DNA of 64,000 bases from Thermosipho sp. (in: thermotogales) (GTDB lineage Bacteria > Thermotogota > Thermotogae > Thermotogales > Fervidobacteriaceae), in assembly GCA_030153605.1 (NCBI GenBank), contig JASKLO010000004.1:21636-85635 (forward strand). The letters are read 5' to 3'. A model generated the notes under the pieces. The model saw nothing but the letters and a program-made list of their open reading frames with translations. It was not told the DNA's origin and ran no database searches. Both the position numbers and the translations under genes were made by a program. Shown here one piece after another: positions 1 through 7,407 of the stretch; position 1 is the first letter of the stretch; each line of letters starts with the position of its first letter.

Positions 1-340
1 CATATACTTTAAAGATAAATCTAAAGTTGGTATAATAGGCATTTTAGATGATAAAGATAAAAAACAAATCTTATCAAAAATATGCCCATTATTAGATGAA
101 GTAATAATAACCGTTCCGCCTTCACATAGAGCCACTAATTCGATCGAAACTTTCGAAATTGCAAAAAAATATTCTAAAAGGGTTGGTTTTATAGAAAATC
201 CTATTGAAGCAGTCGAAAAAGTTAAAAATATTGATGCAGACTTAAAAATTGTAGCTGGCTCCTTTTATTTAGTTGGTTATATTAGAGACTATCTTGATAA
301 AGGCTATTTAAATGAAGAATGGGAAATTATGCGGAGGTGA
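1..340 (+). CDS. folC: Folylpolyglutamate synthase / dihydrofolate synthase, C-terminal part (partial)
   Basis: An open frame enters from the left edge (first full codon at base 2) and ends at TGA 338-340, giving about 112 residues. The visible part looks like the C-terminal Mur-ligase-type domain of FolC: the pattern GILDDKDKKQI, then VIITVPPSHRAT, then VAGSFYLVGYIRD near the end, which is the usual FolC ending. The enzyme would add glutamate to (tetrahydro)folates using ATP in the cytoplasm. The stop codon lies inside the Shine-Dalgarno GGAGGTGA of rsfS, so the two genes are probably cotranscribed. The catalytic N-terminal half is outside the window, so FolC is chosen over other Mur ligases from the C-terminal pattern alone. 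Confidence 0.72.
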   Translation, partial: IYFKDKSKVGIIGILDDKDKKQILSKICPLLDEVIITVPPSHRATNSIETFEIAKKYSKRVGFIENPIEAVEKVKNIDADLKIVAGSFYLVGYIRDYLDKGYLNEEWEIMRR

Positions 341-351
341 AATCGATCAAA

Positions 352-684
352 ATGGAAATTATAGAAAAAATTTGGGAAAAATTAATTGAAAAAGAAGCAA
401 TTGAGCCTATTATATTAGACATGTCATCAACTAATGTACCTACTGATTTCTTTGTAATATTAACAGCAAATAGTTCTACTCACATGAAAAGTTTAAGAGA
501 AGCTATGCTTGAATTACTACACGAATTTGGAAAAGAAATAATATATTTTGATAAAGGTGAAAATTATGATTGGTTAATAATAGACGCAGGAGATATTGTT
601 ATTCACATATTCACAGAACAAGGAAGAGAATTTTATGATCTTGAAGGCCTTTGGATTGATGCAAAAAGAATCAAGGGGAAATAA
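352..684 (+). CDS. rsfS: Ribosomal silencing factor RsfS
   Basis: This 110-residue protein matches the RsfS/Iojap family over its whole length: ILDMSSTNVPTDFFVILTA, a central helix, then YDWLIIDAGDIVIHIF and FYDLEGLW. RsfS binds ribosomal protein L14 on the 50S subunit and blocks subunit joining when nutrients are scarce. The ATG at 352 is chosen because GGAGGTGA lies at 333-340, 11 bases upstream. An in-frame ATG at 319 and GTG at 337 sit before or inside that site. The gene follows folC and is two bases before mtaD, so it belongs to the same transcript. Confidence 0.9.
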   Translation: MEIIEKIWEKLIEKEAIEPIILDMSSTNVPTDFFVILTANSSTHMKSLREAMLELLHEFGKEIIYFDKGENYDWLIIDAGDIVIHIFTEQGREFYDLEGLWIDAKRIKGK

Positions 685-686
685 AA

Positions 687-1925
687 ATGATTATTAAAGG
701 CGCATATGTTTTGAAAAGTTATAAGGATGAACCACAAAAGTTAGATTTGAAGATTTCTAACGGAAAAATTTCTAAAATAAGTGAAAATTTAATTGAAAAT
801 GATGAAGAAATTTACTTTTTTGATAACAAACTAATTACTCCTGGTTTGGTTAACACGCATACACATGTTGCAATGTCAATTTTTAGAGGTATAGCTGAAG
901 ATTTACCGTTTAATGAATGGTTATTTAAAACAATAGAACCTCTTGAAACAAAATTAAATGATGAGATAGTTTACTGGGCAACTTTATTATCTTTAATGGA
1001 AATGGCATCAAATGGTATTGTGGCTTTTTGTGATATGTACATGTTTGAAAATTCCGTCGCTAAGGCAGTCTCTGAATTTGGAATGAAAGCTCTTTTAACT
1101 AGAGGTTTAGTTGACTTAGATGGTAATGGTAAAGGAAGATTAAAAGAAACATTTGAATTAATAGAAAAATGGAATGAACATGATAACAGAATATTTGTTG
1201 GACTTGGCCCTCATGCCTCATACAGTTGTTCAATTAACTATTTAAAGGAAATTGCAAATATCTCAAAAATAAATGACTTAGTTGTAACAATGCATTTATT
1301 TGAAAACCATTGGGAAAAAGAAAGGTATAACTTAAAAGAAATTCTAGATACAGGAATAGCCGACAATCACTTTCTTGCAGTTCATTGTGTACATGTAGAT
1401 AGTGATGATTTAAAGCTTTTATCAAAATTTAACACTTTTATTTCTCACAATCCAACAAGTAATTTAAAACTTGGAAATGGAATTGCTCCCATCACTGATA
1501 TGTTAAAAAATGAAATCAATATTTCTTTTGGTACCGATGGTCCAGCAAGTAATAACTCTTTGAACGTTTTGTTTGAAGCTAGGTTAGCTACACTTTTACA
1601 AAAAAAAGATAATCCTCAACATATGAAAATTGAGGATGTTCTTAAAATGCTCACAGTTAACGGATATAATGCATTGAAATTAGATGGAGGATTAATTCAA
1701 GAAGGGAAATACGCTGATTTAACGATATTTGATTTAGATACTCCTTCGTTTTTCCCTACTAAAAACATGAAAAAACACCTACTTCATTCCACTCCTAAAG
1801 TTTATGCAACTATGGTAAATGGAAAGTTTATTTATATTGATGGTAAATTTCCAACTATTGATTCAAAGGAGGTTTACAGACAATTTACGAATTCTTACAA
1901 AAAGGTTATAGGTATAGAAAATTAA
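687..1925 (+). CDS. mtaD: 5-methylthioadenosine / S-adenosylhomocysteine deaminase
   Basis: A 412-residue amidohydrolase of the MtaD type, known biochemically from Thermotoga maritima TM0936. It deaminates S-adenosylhomocysteine and methylthioadenosine to their inosine forms, part of methyl-donor and purine salvage. The metal-binding HTHVAMS motif is near residue 57, followed by GLGPHASYSC, HNPTSNLKLGNG and FGTDGPASNNS, all standard for the family. Length is normal. The start ATG at 687 lies directly after the rsfS stop. Its last 43 bases overlap the following radical SAM gene, whose Shine-Dalgarno is inside mtaD. Confidence 0.93.
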   Translation: MIIKGAYVLKSYKDEPQKLDLKISNGKISKISENLIENDEEIYFFDNKLITPGLVNTHTHVAMSIFRGIAEDLPFNEWLFKTIEPLETKLNDEIVYWATLLSLMEMASNGIVAFCDMYMFENSVAKAVSEFGMKALLTRGLVDLDGNGKGRLKETFELIEKWNEHDNRIFVGLGPHASYSCSINYLKEIANISKINDLVVTMHLFENHWEKERYNLKEILDTGIADNHFLAVHCVHVDSDDLKLLSKFNTFISHNPTSNLKLGNGIAPITDMLKNEINISFGTDGPASNNSLNVLFEARLATLLQKKDNPQHMKIEDVLKMLTVNGYNALKLDGGLIQEGKYADLTIFDLDTPSFFPTKNMKKHLLHSTPKVYATMVNGKFIYIDGKFPTIDSKEVYRQFTNSYKKVIGIEN

Positions 1926-2836
1926 GTGAAGAACTGAAAAAAAAGTATGGTACAAAAGTTTATAGATTACCAATAAATGCTGGCTTTACCTGTCCAAATC
2001 GAGAAAACGGTCTTCCAGGGTGCCTTTTTTGTGATGAAACAGGTAGTGGATTTACCACTTTTGGAGAAATAGATATTAAATCACAAATAAAAGAAATGAA
2101 AAAGCGTTATATTAAAAAAGGGGCCAAAAAATTTATTGCATATTTTCAGAATTTTTCTAATACATATGCCCCTGTTGAAAAATTAAGAGAAATATATCTT
2201 CAGGCTATCGATGAAGATATTGTTCAAATTTCCATCTCAACTAGACCCGACTGTATTTCTGACGAAATTCTTGACTTGCTTGAAGAACTTAAAAACCAAA
2301 TAGATATATCTATTGAAATGGGATTACAAACTGCAAATTATCACACACTTGTAAAAATGAACAGGGGACATACGCTCGCAGAATATATAAAAGCTGCCAT
2401 TGAAATTAAAAAAAGAGGTTTTGAATTGGTTTCTCATGTTATTTTGAATTTTCCACAAGATAATATTTTAGATGTAATTGAGACTGCTAAAATTCTTTCA
2501 GTTTTAGGAGTAGATGGAGTAAAAATCCATTCTTTATATTTTGTTGAAAATACATTGTTGGGGAAAATGTACAAGGAAGGAAAAATAAAAGCTAGCAGTT
2601 TAAATGAATATGTAGAGCGAACTATTAGATTTCTTGAATATCTTTCTCCTAATATTGTAATCCACAGATTAGTCGCTGATCCTCCTAGAGAAGGTACTCT
2701 ATTTGGAAATTGGAACTTGCCAAAAATTCAGATAATTAATCTCATTGAAAAAAGTTTAAAAGAAAAAGATACTTATCAGGGAAAATATTTTTTCAAATGG
2801 TTTAACCCTAAAACAAAGAAGTTTGAAAAGAAGTGA
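1883..2836 (+). CDS. Radical SAM protein, TIGR01212/YtqA-YhcC family, with apparent ATT start
   Basis: A 317-residue radical SAM protein. The [4Fe-4S] cysteines lie in TCPNRENGLPGCLFC near residue 40 (C-x9-C-x2-C), preceded by the family pattern YGTKVYRLPINAGF and followed by AYFQNFSNTYAP and ETGLQTAN-like IEMGLQTANYHT. The first ATG in frame (2096) would delete the cluster cysteines, so it cannot be the start. The frame is closed by TGA at 1859-1861, and no ATG, GTG or TTG occurs between there and the conserved N-terminus. A perfect AAAGGAGGT at 1865-1873 precedes an ATT at 1883 by 9 bases, and starting there gives the normal family length. The function of the family is not established; the relatives I know are uncharacterised radical SAM proteins. 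Confidence 0.82.
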   Translation: MYEFLQKGYRYRKLSEELKKKYGTKVYRLPINAGFTCPNRENGLPGCLFCDETGSGFTTFGEIDIKSQIKEMKKRYIKKGAKKFIAYFQNFSNTYAPVEKLREIYLQAIDEDIVQISISTRPDCISDEILDLLEELKNQIDISIEMGLQTANYHTLVKMNRGHTLAEYIKAAIEIKKRGFELVSHVILNFPQDNILDVIETAKILSVLGVDGVKIHSLYFVENTLLGKMYKEGKIKASSLNEYVERTIRFLEYLSPNIVIHRLVADPPREGTLFGNWNLPKIQIINLIEKSLKEKDTYQGKYFFKWFNPKTKKFEKK

Positions 2837-2842
2837 TTATTA

Positions 2843-3556
2843 ATGTTTTACATAGGAACTTCTGGTTGGAGTTATAACCATTGGATTAAAATTTTCTATC
2901 CTGAAAATCTTGAAAAGAATAAGTGGCTTAGTTTTTATTCTAAATATTTCAACACAGTAGAAGTTAATTCAACTTTTTACAGAATACCATTTGAAAACAT
3001 AGTGAAAAGTTGGTACAAAAAAGTTCCTGACAATTTCTTTTTTTCGATTAAAGGCCCTAAAGTAATTACTCACAAGATGAAATTAAAAGGTGGTAATGAA
3101 TATTTTAAAAAGTTTTTCGAAAGAGTTTCTCTTCTAAATGAGAAATTAAAATTAATTCTTTGGCAATTACCTCCTTCTTTAAAAAAAGACATTCCACTTC
3201 TAGAAAATTTCATAAGTATGCTTCCAAATAACTATAAACATGCAATTGAATTTAGAAATAATTCGTGGTTTGTTGATGAATTATTTGATCTATTACAAAA
3301 TCACAATATAGCCTTTTGTATTAGTGATTCTTCAAGATTTAAAAGTCTCTGGATAAAGACTGCAAATTTTGTTTATATAAGGTTTCATGGGCCTAAGAAT
3401 TTATATGCTTCTGAATATGGAGATAAACTTATAGAATATGCAAAAAAGATCAAAGAATTTAATTGTGAAGCCTACATTTACTTTAATAATGATTTCAACG
3501 GATATGCAATTAAAGATGCTTTAAAACTTAAAAAATTATTGAAAGAAAAATTATGA
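2843..3556 (+). CDS. DUF72 (YecE-like) TIM-barrel protein
   Basis: A 237-residue DUF72 protein. Recognisable family blocks are GTSGWSYNHW at the N-terminus, VEVNSTFYRIP, FSIKGPKVITH, AIEFRNNSWF, YIRFHGP and YIYFNND. The fold is a TIM barrel, but no reaction is firmly assigned to the family. Length is normal. The ATG at 2843 is six bases after the preceding radical SAM stop with only a weak ribosome site (GAAGTGATT), so translation may depend on coupling. It lies between radical SAM and endonuclease V genes in one directon, which gives no clear functional hint. Confidence 0.88.
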   Translation: MFYIGTSGWSYNHWIKIFYPENLEKNKWLSFYSKYFNTVEVNSTFYRIPFENIVKSWYKKVPDNFFFSIKGPKVITHKMKLKGGNEYFKKFFERVSLLNEKLKLILWQLPPSLKKDIPLLENFISMLPNNYKHAIEFRNNSWFVDELFDLLQNHNIAFCISDSSRFKSLWIKTANFVYIRFHGPKNLYASEYGDKLIEYAKKIKEFNCEAYIYFNNDFNGYAIKDALKLKKLLKEKL

Positions 3557-3571
3557 GAATTAGGAGTTGTT

Positions 3572-4246
3572 ATGAAGTACAAAAATCTTCATGAATGGTT
3601 ATTGGAACCTAAAAAAGCTATAGAAGTACAAAAAAGTCTAAAAAATTCATTAAAAATCCAACCTTTCGAAAAAGAAGTAAACATCGTTGCTGGTGTAGAT
3701 ATAGCTTTTAAAGGAAATTTTGGTGTAGCTGTAATAATAGTAATTGATAAAAATTTTCAAATTTTGGAAATAAAATATCATTTTGAAAAAGTAAATATGC
3801 CCTACATTCCTGGACTTTTAGCTTTTAGAGAGGGACCTATATTTCTTAAAGCATGGGAAAAGATTGAAAATAATGTAGATATTGTTTTTTTTGATGGTCA
3901 AGGAATCGCACATCCAAGAAAACTTGGAATTGCCAGTCATATGGGTTTGTTTATTGATAAACCCACTATTGGAATTGCAAAAAGTAAACTAGTAGGGGAA
4001 TATGAAGAACCAGCGGAGAAAAAGGGAAGTTTTACAAATTTAGTATATAAAAATGAAACAATTGGAATTGTTTATAGAAGTAAAGATAAAACAAAACCAA
4101 TTTTTATATCTCCCGGACATATGATTGATATCCCGAGCAGTTTAAAATTCACTCAAATGTTTATTACAAAATACAGACTACCTGAACCTACAAGATTAGC
4201 ACACATTTATACACAAAAAATAAAAAAAGAAAAATTAATCGGTTAA
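3572..4246 (+). CDS. nfi: Endonuclease V
   Basis: A 224-residue deoxyinosine endonuclease, almost the same length as the well-studied Thermotoga maritima enzyme. It cuts DNA one base past hypoxanthine formed by adenine deamination. The metal-binding acids are visible: Asp43 in GVDIAF, Glu87 in AFREGP and Asp108 in FFDGQG. The wedge/lesion pocket region YIPGLL and the block HPRKLGIASHMG are also present. The start ATG 3572 has TAGGAG about 8 bases upstream. The 3' end overlaps the convergent LCP gene by 12 bases (4235-4246), leaving no room for a terminator between them. Confidence 0.95.
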   Translation: MKYKNLHEWLLEPKKAIEVQKSLKNSLKIQPFEKEVNIVAGVDIAFKGNFGVAVIIVIDKNFQILEIKYHFEKVNMPYIPGLLAFREGPIFLKAWEKIENNVDIVFFDGQGIAHPRKLGIASHMGLFIDKPTIGIAKSKLVGEYEEPAEKKGSFTNLVYKNETIGIVYRSKDKTKPIFISPGHMIDIPSSLKFTQMFITKYRLPEPTRLAHIYTQKIKKEKLIG

Positions 4247-5401
4247 AATTACAATAAAATCAATAGGAAACTCAAAATATTTTCTTTCAGATGAAAGGGT
4301 ATGAACTAATAAATAATATTTTTCTAAATCCTCTTTTGCTAATTTTATTCGAAAATTCCTTTTTGGATGAACTACACTAACTATTTCACGCACACTTTTA
4401 ACATCAATCTTTTCATTCAAAATAAACACAGTATCTTCTTCAAATTTTACTTTATCTAAATCAAAAATTCCTAAAGGTTCAAAACCTGCCGCATGCCACA
4501 TGTAATATAAATTAACATTATAAGTTCTTGTTTGATTGTTGGTATTGTTCAAAATATAAAATCTATAAGTTTTTTCGCTTTGTTCATTTGAAATTTTTAA
4601 GAACTTTTTCTTGTATTCTTCCAACTTTCCAGGGTAAATATTACCTTTTGAATCATATTGTAAAGGAAATGAAACACTGATAATATTTAATGATTTTCTG
4701 AATCTTGATGCTAAATAAACCAATTCAGATGTTTTAATATTTGTATCAATCATTTCATAAACATTTTTATATACATTAGCTATCTCAAATATATTTTTTT
4801 TGAAAGCCGCTTTTGCTAATTGTTCAATAACATATTTCTCTCTTTCAATCCTTCCAATATCACCTTTGCTGTCTTTTCTAAATCTCAAATATGCAAGAAG
4901 CTGTTCCCCATTTAAGTAATGTAATCCTGGATCAAAATCAATAAATAAATTTTGTGAATAATCCTGGTACTTCATGGGTTCCTCAACATAAATTTCAACA
5001 GGTCCTAAACTGTCTCCAAGATATTTAATAACATCGTAATCAACAATTGCATATTTGTCAATTTTTTGGCCTGTGAATTTTTCTATCAAATTTTCTAACT
5101 TTTCTAGACCTTCTGTTTGGTAATAAGAATTAATTTTTCTACCATCCACAATTAAATCTCTTGGAATGTTACTAATTTTTATTAAACCATCTTTTAAATT
5201 TACATTTGCAAATATAATAACATCTGTCCGTCTTGTACCTTGAATATCTTTATCAAGACCTAACACCAAAAAATTAGTGACCTCTGGTAGAGGTGAAAAC
5301 ATAACAGAATATAAAATTTTTATCCAGGGCAAAAAAAATATTATTGTAGCAAAAAAAGCAACAATCACAGCTATTAAAAGCAAAAATATTACTCTTTTCA
5401 T
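4235..5401 (-). CDS. LytR-CpsA-Psr (LCP) family protein with LytR_C-like tail
   Basis: A 388-residue membrane-anchored LCP protein. One transmembrane helix (residues about 4-28) is followed by the LCP catalytic domain: FLVLGLD, TRRTDVIIFANV, SNIPRDL, and the basic active-site stretch YLRFRKDSKGDIGRIEREK. The C-terminal 120 residues (from about YRFYILNN) resemble the LytR_C domain. LCP proteins transfer polyprenyl-linked glycans to the cell wall outside the membrane. The acceptor in an organism with an outer toga is unknown. It is the last gene of the long minus-strand run and overlaps hpt by four bases (ATGA). Confidence 0.87.
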   Translation of the reverse strand: MKRVIFLLLIAVIVAFFATIIFFLPWIKILYSVMFSPLPEVTNFLVLGLDKDIQGTRRTDVIIFANVNLKDGLIKISNIPRDLIVDGRKINSYYQTEGLEKLENLIEKFTGQKIDKYAIVDYDVIKYLGDSLGPVEIYVEEPMKYQDYSQNLFIDFDPGLHYLNGEQLLAYLRFRKDSKGDIGRIEREKYVIEQLAKAAFKKNIFEIANVYKNVYEMIDTNIKTSELVYLASRFRKSLNIISVSFPLQYDSKGNIYPGKLEEYKKKFLKISNEQSEKTYRFYILNNTNNQTRTYNVNLYYMWHAAGFEPLGIFDLDKVKFEEDTVFILNEKIDVKSVREIVSVVHPKRNFRIKLAKEDLEKYYLLVHTLSSERKYFEFPIDFIVILTD

Positions 5402-5916
5402 TCTAAATACCCTATATATGGAATATTTCTGAATTTTTCATCAAAATCTAGACCATACCCTATTACAAATTTATCTTCTATATCAAAACCCACAAAATCT
5501 GCTGAAACTGCAGGATTTCTTCCTTGTTTTTTCAATAGTGTGGCTACCTTTAAATCTTCTGGATTGTACCTTCTTAAATAACCTAATATATATGACAAGG
5601 TCAGTCCTGTATCAAGTATATCATCAACTACTAATACGTATTTCTTTTCTATGGGTTCATCAATCCAGCTTTTAACCCGTATTTTCCCCGTAGATTCAGT
5701 ACCAGAGTAACTAGAAACATGTATAAAAGAATATTCTACATTTAAATCTATGTGTTTTACAAGATCCGTAAAAAAGTGAATCGCACCTTTAAGAACACAA
5801 ACAGCATGTATAGAGTCTGTCTTATCTTTGTAATAATCTGTAATTTCTTTTGCTAATTCCTTTATTCTACTTTGAAGTTCTTCTTCATTAATAAGAATTT
5901 TTAAATTCAATTCCAT
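5398..5916 (-). CDS. hpt: Hypoxanthine phosphoribosyltransferase
   Basis: A 172-residue purine salvage enzyme that makes IMP (and usually GMP) from the base and PRPP. The PRPP-binding signature is VLVVDDILDTGLTL (residues about 93-107). The early CVLKGAIHFFTDL block and the C-terminal DKFVIGYGLDFDEKFRN block are typical of bacterial HPRT. The ATG at 5916 overlaps the end of mnmA by 10 bases, and the Shine-Dalgarno AAGGAGGG is inside mnmA. The mnmA-hpt-LCP order is tightly coupled. In the same window, punA and the IMP cyclohydrolase also serve purine metabolism. Confidence 0.95.
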   Translation of the reverse strand: MELNLKILINEEELQSRIKELAKEITDYYKDKTDSIHAVCVLKGAIHFFTDLVKHIDLNVEYSFIHVSSYSGTESTGKIRVKSWIDEPIEKKYVLVVDDILDTGLTLSYILGYLRRYNPEDLKVATLLKKQGRNPAVSADFVGFDIEDKFVIGYGLDFDEKFRNIPYIGYLE

Positions 5917-6965
5917 CCCTCCTTATCAATTACACCAGAAACCATTACTGCTCCTTCTTCATCGTACACAACAGCTATTTGACCCGGAGTAACAGCAAAG
6001 ATAGGTTCTAATGATTCAACAAACATTTTATTATTTTCAATAAAAATGTTGCAGGGCACTTCTTTAAACTTTTTTCTAACTTTTACATAACCTTTTGCTT
6101 TTTTTGGTATTTCTTGAAGAAAATTTAAATCTGTAACCACAAATTTTGAAGAGTAAAGATCATTTTTATTTCCAACAATTAAAAGATTTTTATCAACATT
6201 TTTGCTTTTAACATACATCCTACTCCCTGTAGCAATTCCAATTTTTCGCTGTCCTATTGTATAGTTAAACAAACCTTTATGTGTTCCAATAACGTTTCCA
6301 GAAGCATCAATAATTAATCCATTTTTCTCTTGTACTCCATTCTCTTTTAAAAACTCTGAAATATTATTGTCAGGGATAAAACATAAATCCTGAGAATCTT
6401 TTTTTGAATGAACATGTAACCCTAATTCTTTAGCAATATTTCTTATTTCTTCTTTGTCATACTCTCCATTTGGCAACAATATTTTATTTAACTTTTCTCT
6501 TTTAATTGAAGCAAGAAAATAAGATTGATCCTTTTCGACATTTTTTGCTCTAAACAATTTACCATCAATTATTCGAGCATAATGTCCAGAAGATATGTAA
6601 TCCATTCCATCTTTAACCATGACATCAAATAAAAGACCAAATTTAATCCAATCATTACAAAAATAACATGGATTTGGTGTTCTTCCTCTCTTGTACTCAT
6701 CTATAAAATATCTTATTATTGTTCTTCTAAATTCGTCTTCTAAATGAACTATTTTAAACTCTACTCCGAAAAAATGTGCAATTTTTTTTGCATCAAAGGT
6801 ATCTGAAGGGCTACAGCAAACTTTGTGAGTTATTTTTTTTGTTAAAAAAACTTCATCGGGAACTGTTTTCATATGATATGCAACAACCTCATAACCTTTT
6901 TTTAATAATAAATACAATGCAACAGCACTGTCAACTCCTCCACTTAGACCAATCCCTACTTTTAT
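5907..6965 (-). CDS. mnmA: tRNA-specific 2-thiouridylase MnmA, with apparent ATA start
   Basis: MnmA thiolates U34 of Lys, Glu and Gln tRNAs using ATP and a sulfur relay. The protein has GLSGGVDSAVA (PP-loop, residues about 5-15), the catalytic Cys pair in NPCYFCND and SQDLCFIPD, and FNYTIGQRKGI-like YTIGQRKIGI. A TTG at 6917 would remove the PP-loop, so the start must lie upstream. No ATG, GTG or TTG occurs between an in-frame TGA and that point. AAGGAGG followed by 8 bases leads to ATA at 6965-6963, giving 352 residues that begin (M)KVGIGLSGG as in homologues. The ATA overlaps the Rrf2 stop as ATAA, mirroring the usual ATGA coupling. Confidence 0.9.
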   Translation of the reverse strand: MKVGIGLSGGVDSAVALYLLLKKGYEVVAYHMKTVPDEVFLTKKITHKVCCSPSDTFDAKKIAHFFGVEFKIVHLEDEFRRTIIRYFIDEYKRGRTPNPCYFCNDWIKFGLLFDVMVKDGMDYISSGHYARIIDGKLFRAKNVEKDQSYFLASIKREKLNKILLPNGEYDKEEIRNIAKELGLHVHSKKDSQDLCFIPDNNISEFLKENGVQEKNGLIIDASGNVIGTHKGLFNYTIGQRKIGIATGSRMYVKSKNVDKNLLIVGNKNDLYSSKFVVTDLNFLQEIPKKAKGYVKVRKKFKEVPCNIFIENNKMFVESLEPIFAVTPGQIAVVYDEEGAVMVSGVIDKEGWN

Positions 6966-7405
6966 TTTGTTTTCCTCCTTTCAAATTCTTCACATTTCTT
7001 TAAATATGACTCTTTTAATTGATCTAAAGTTACTGATTTTAATGATTCTTCAAACTTTTCCATAACAATCTCCCAAACTTCATTAATTGAACAAATTTCT
7101 GGAAAAACTACCTCTGAAGGTTCAACAAAACAGGTTATTGTTGTTTTCATATCATCAACAGCATTTACAACATCATAAATAGTAATTTCTTTAGGCTCCT
7201 TTGCTAATACATATCCTCCAAATTTTCCTTTGTATGATTTTAAAATACCATTTGAAGCTAATTGAGACAATATTTTTTGAGCAAATTCATAAGGAATTTG
7301 TGTTCTACACTTTTTGACAAGTTCGCTTGTACTTAATCTTCTTTTTTCTATGGAAAGAAGTAACAACAACCTTAAAGCATAATCACTTTTCATAGTTATT
7401 GCCAT
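6962..7405 (-). CDS. Rrf2 family transcriptional regulator
   Basis: A 147-residue winged-helix regulator of the Rrf2/IscR family: SDYALRLLLLL at the N-terminus, a recognition helix region IPYEFAQKILSQLASNGIL, and the wing GKFGGYVLAKEPKEIT. Two cysteines (in ITCFVEP and EICSI) lie where Fe-S-binding members carry their three-cysteine cluster site. A third is not evident there, so cluster binding is uncertain. The gene directly precedes mnmA, which needs sulfur from a cysteine desulfurase. This suggests control of Fe-S or sulfur metabolism but does not show it. ATG 7405 has GGAGGT upstream. Confidence 0.88.
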   Translation of the reverse strand: MAITMKSDYALRLLLLLSIEKRRLSTSELVKKCRTQIPYEFAQKILSQLASNGILKSYKGKFGGYVLAKEPKEITIYDVVNAVDDMKTTITCFVEPSEVVFPEICSINEVWEIVMEKFEESLKSVTLDQLKESYLKKCEEFERRKTK

Positions 7406-7407
7406 TT

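Noticed and set aside
319..351. Longer rsfS start at ATG 319
   Set aside because: It lies before the Shine-Dalgarno GGAGGTGA at 333-340 and inside folC; the ATG at 352 is correctly spaced.
5907..6917. mnmA, ruvB and the radical SAM gene as 5'-truncated pseudogenes
   Set aside because: The conserved N-terminal residues are all encoded in frame upstream, each with a strong ribosome site. Only the start codon is unusual.
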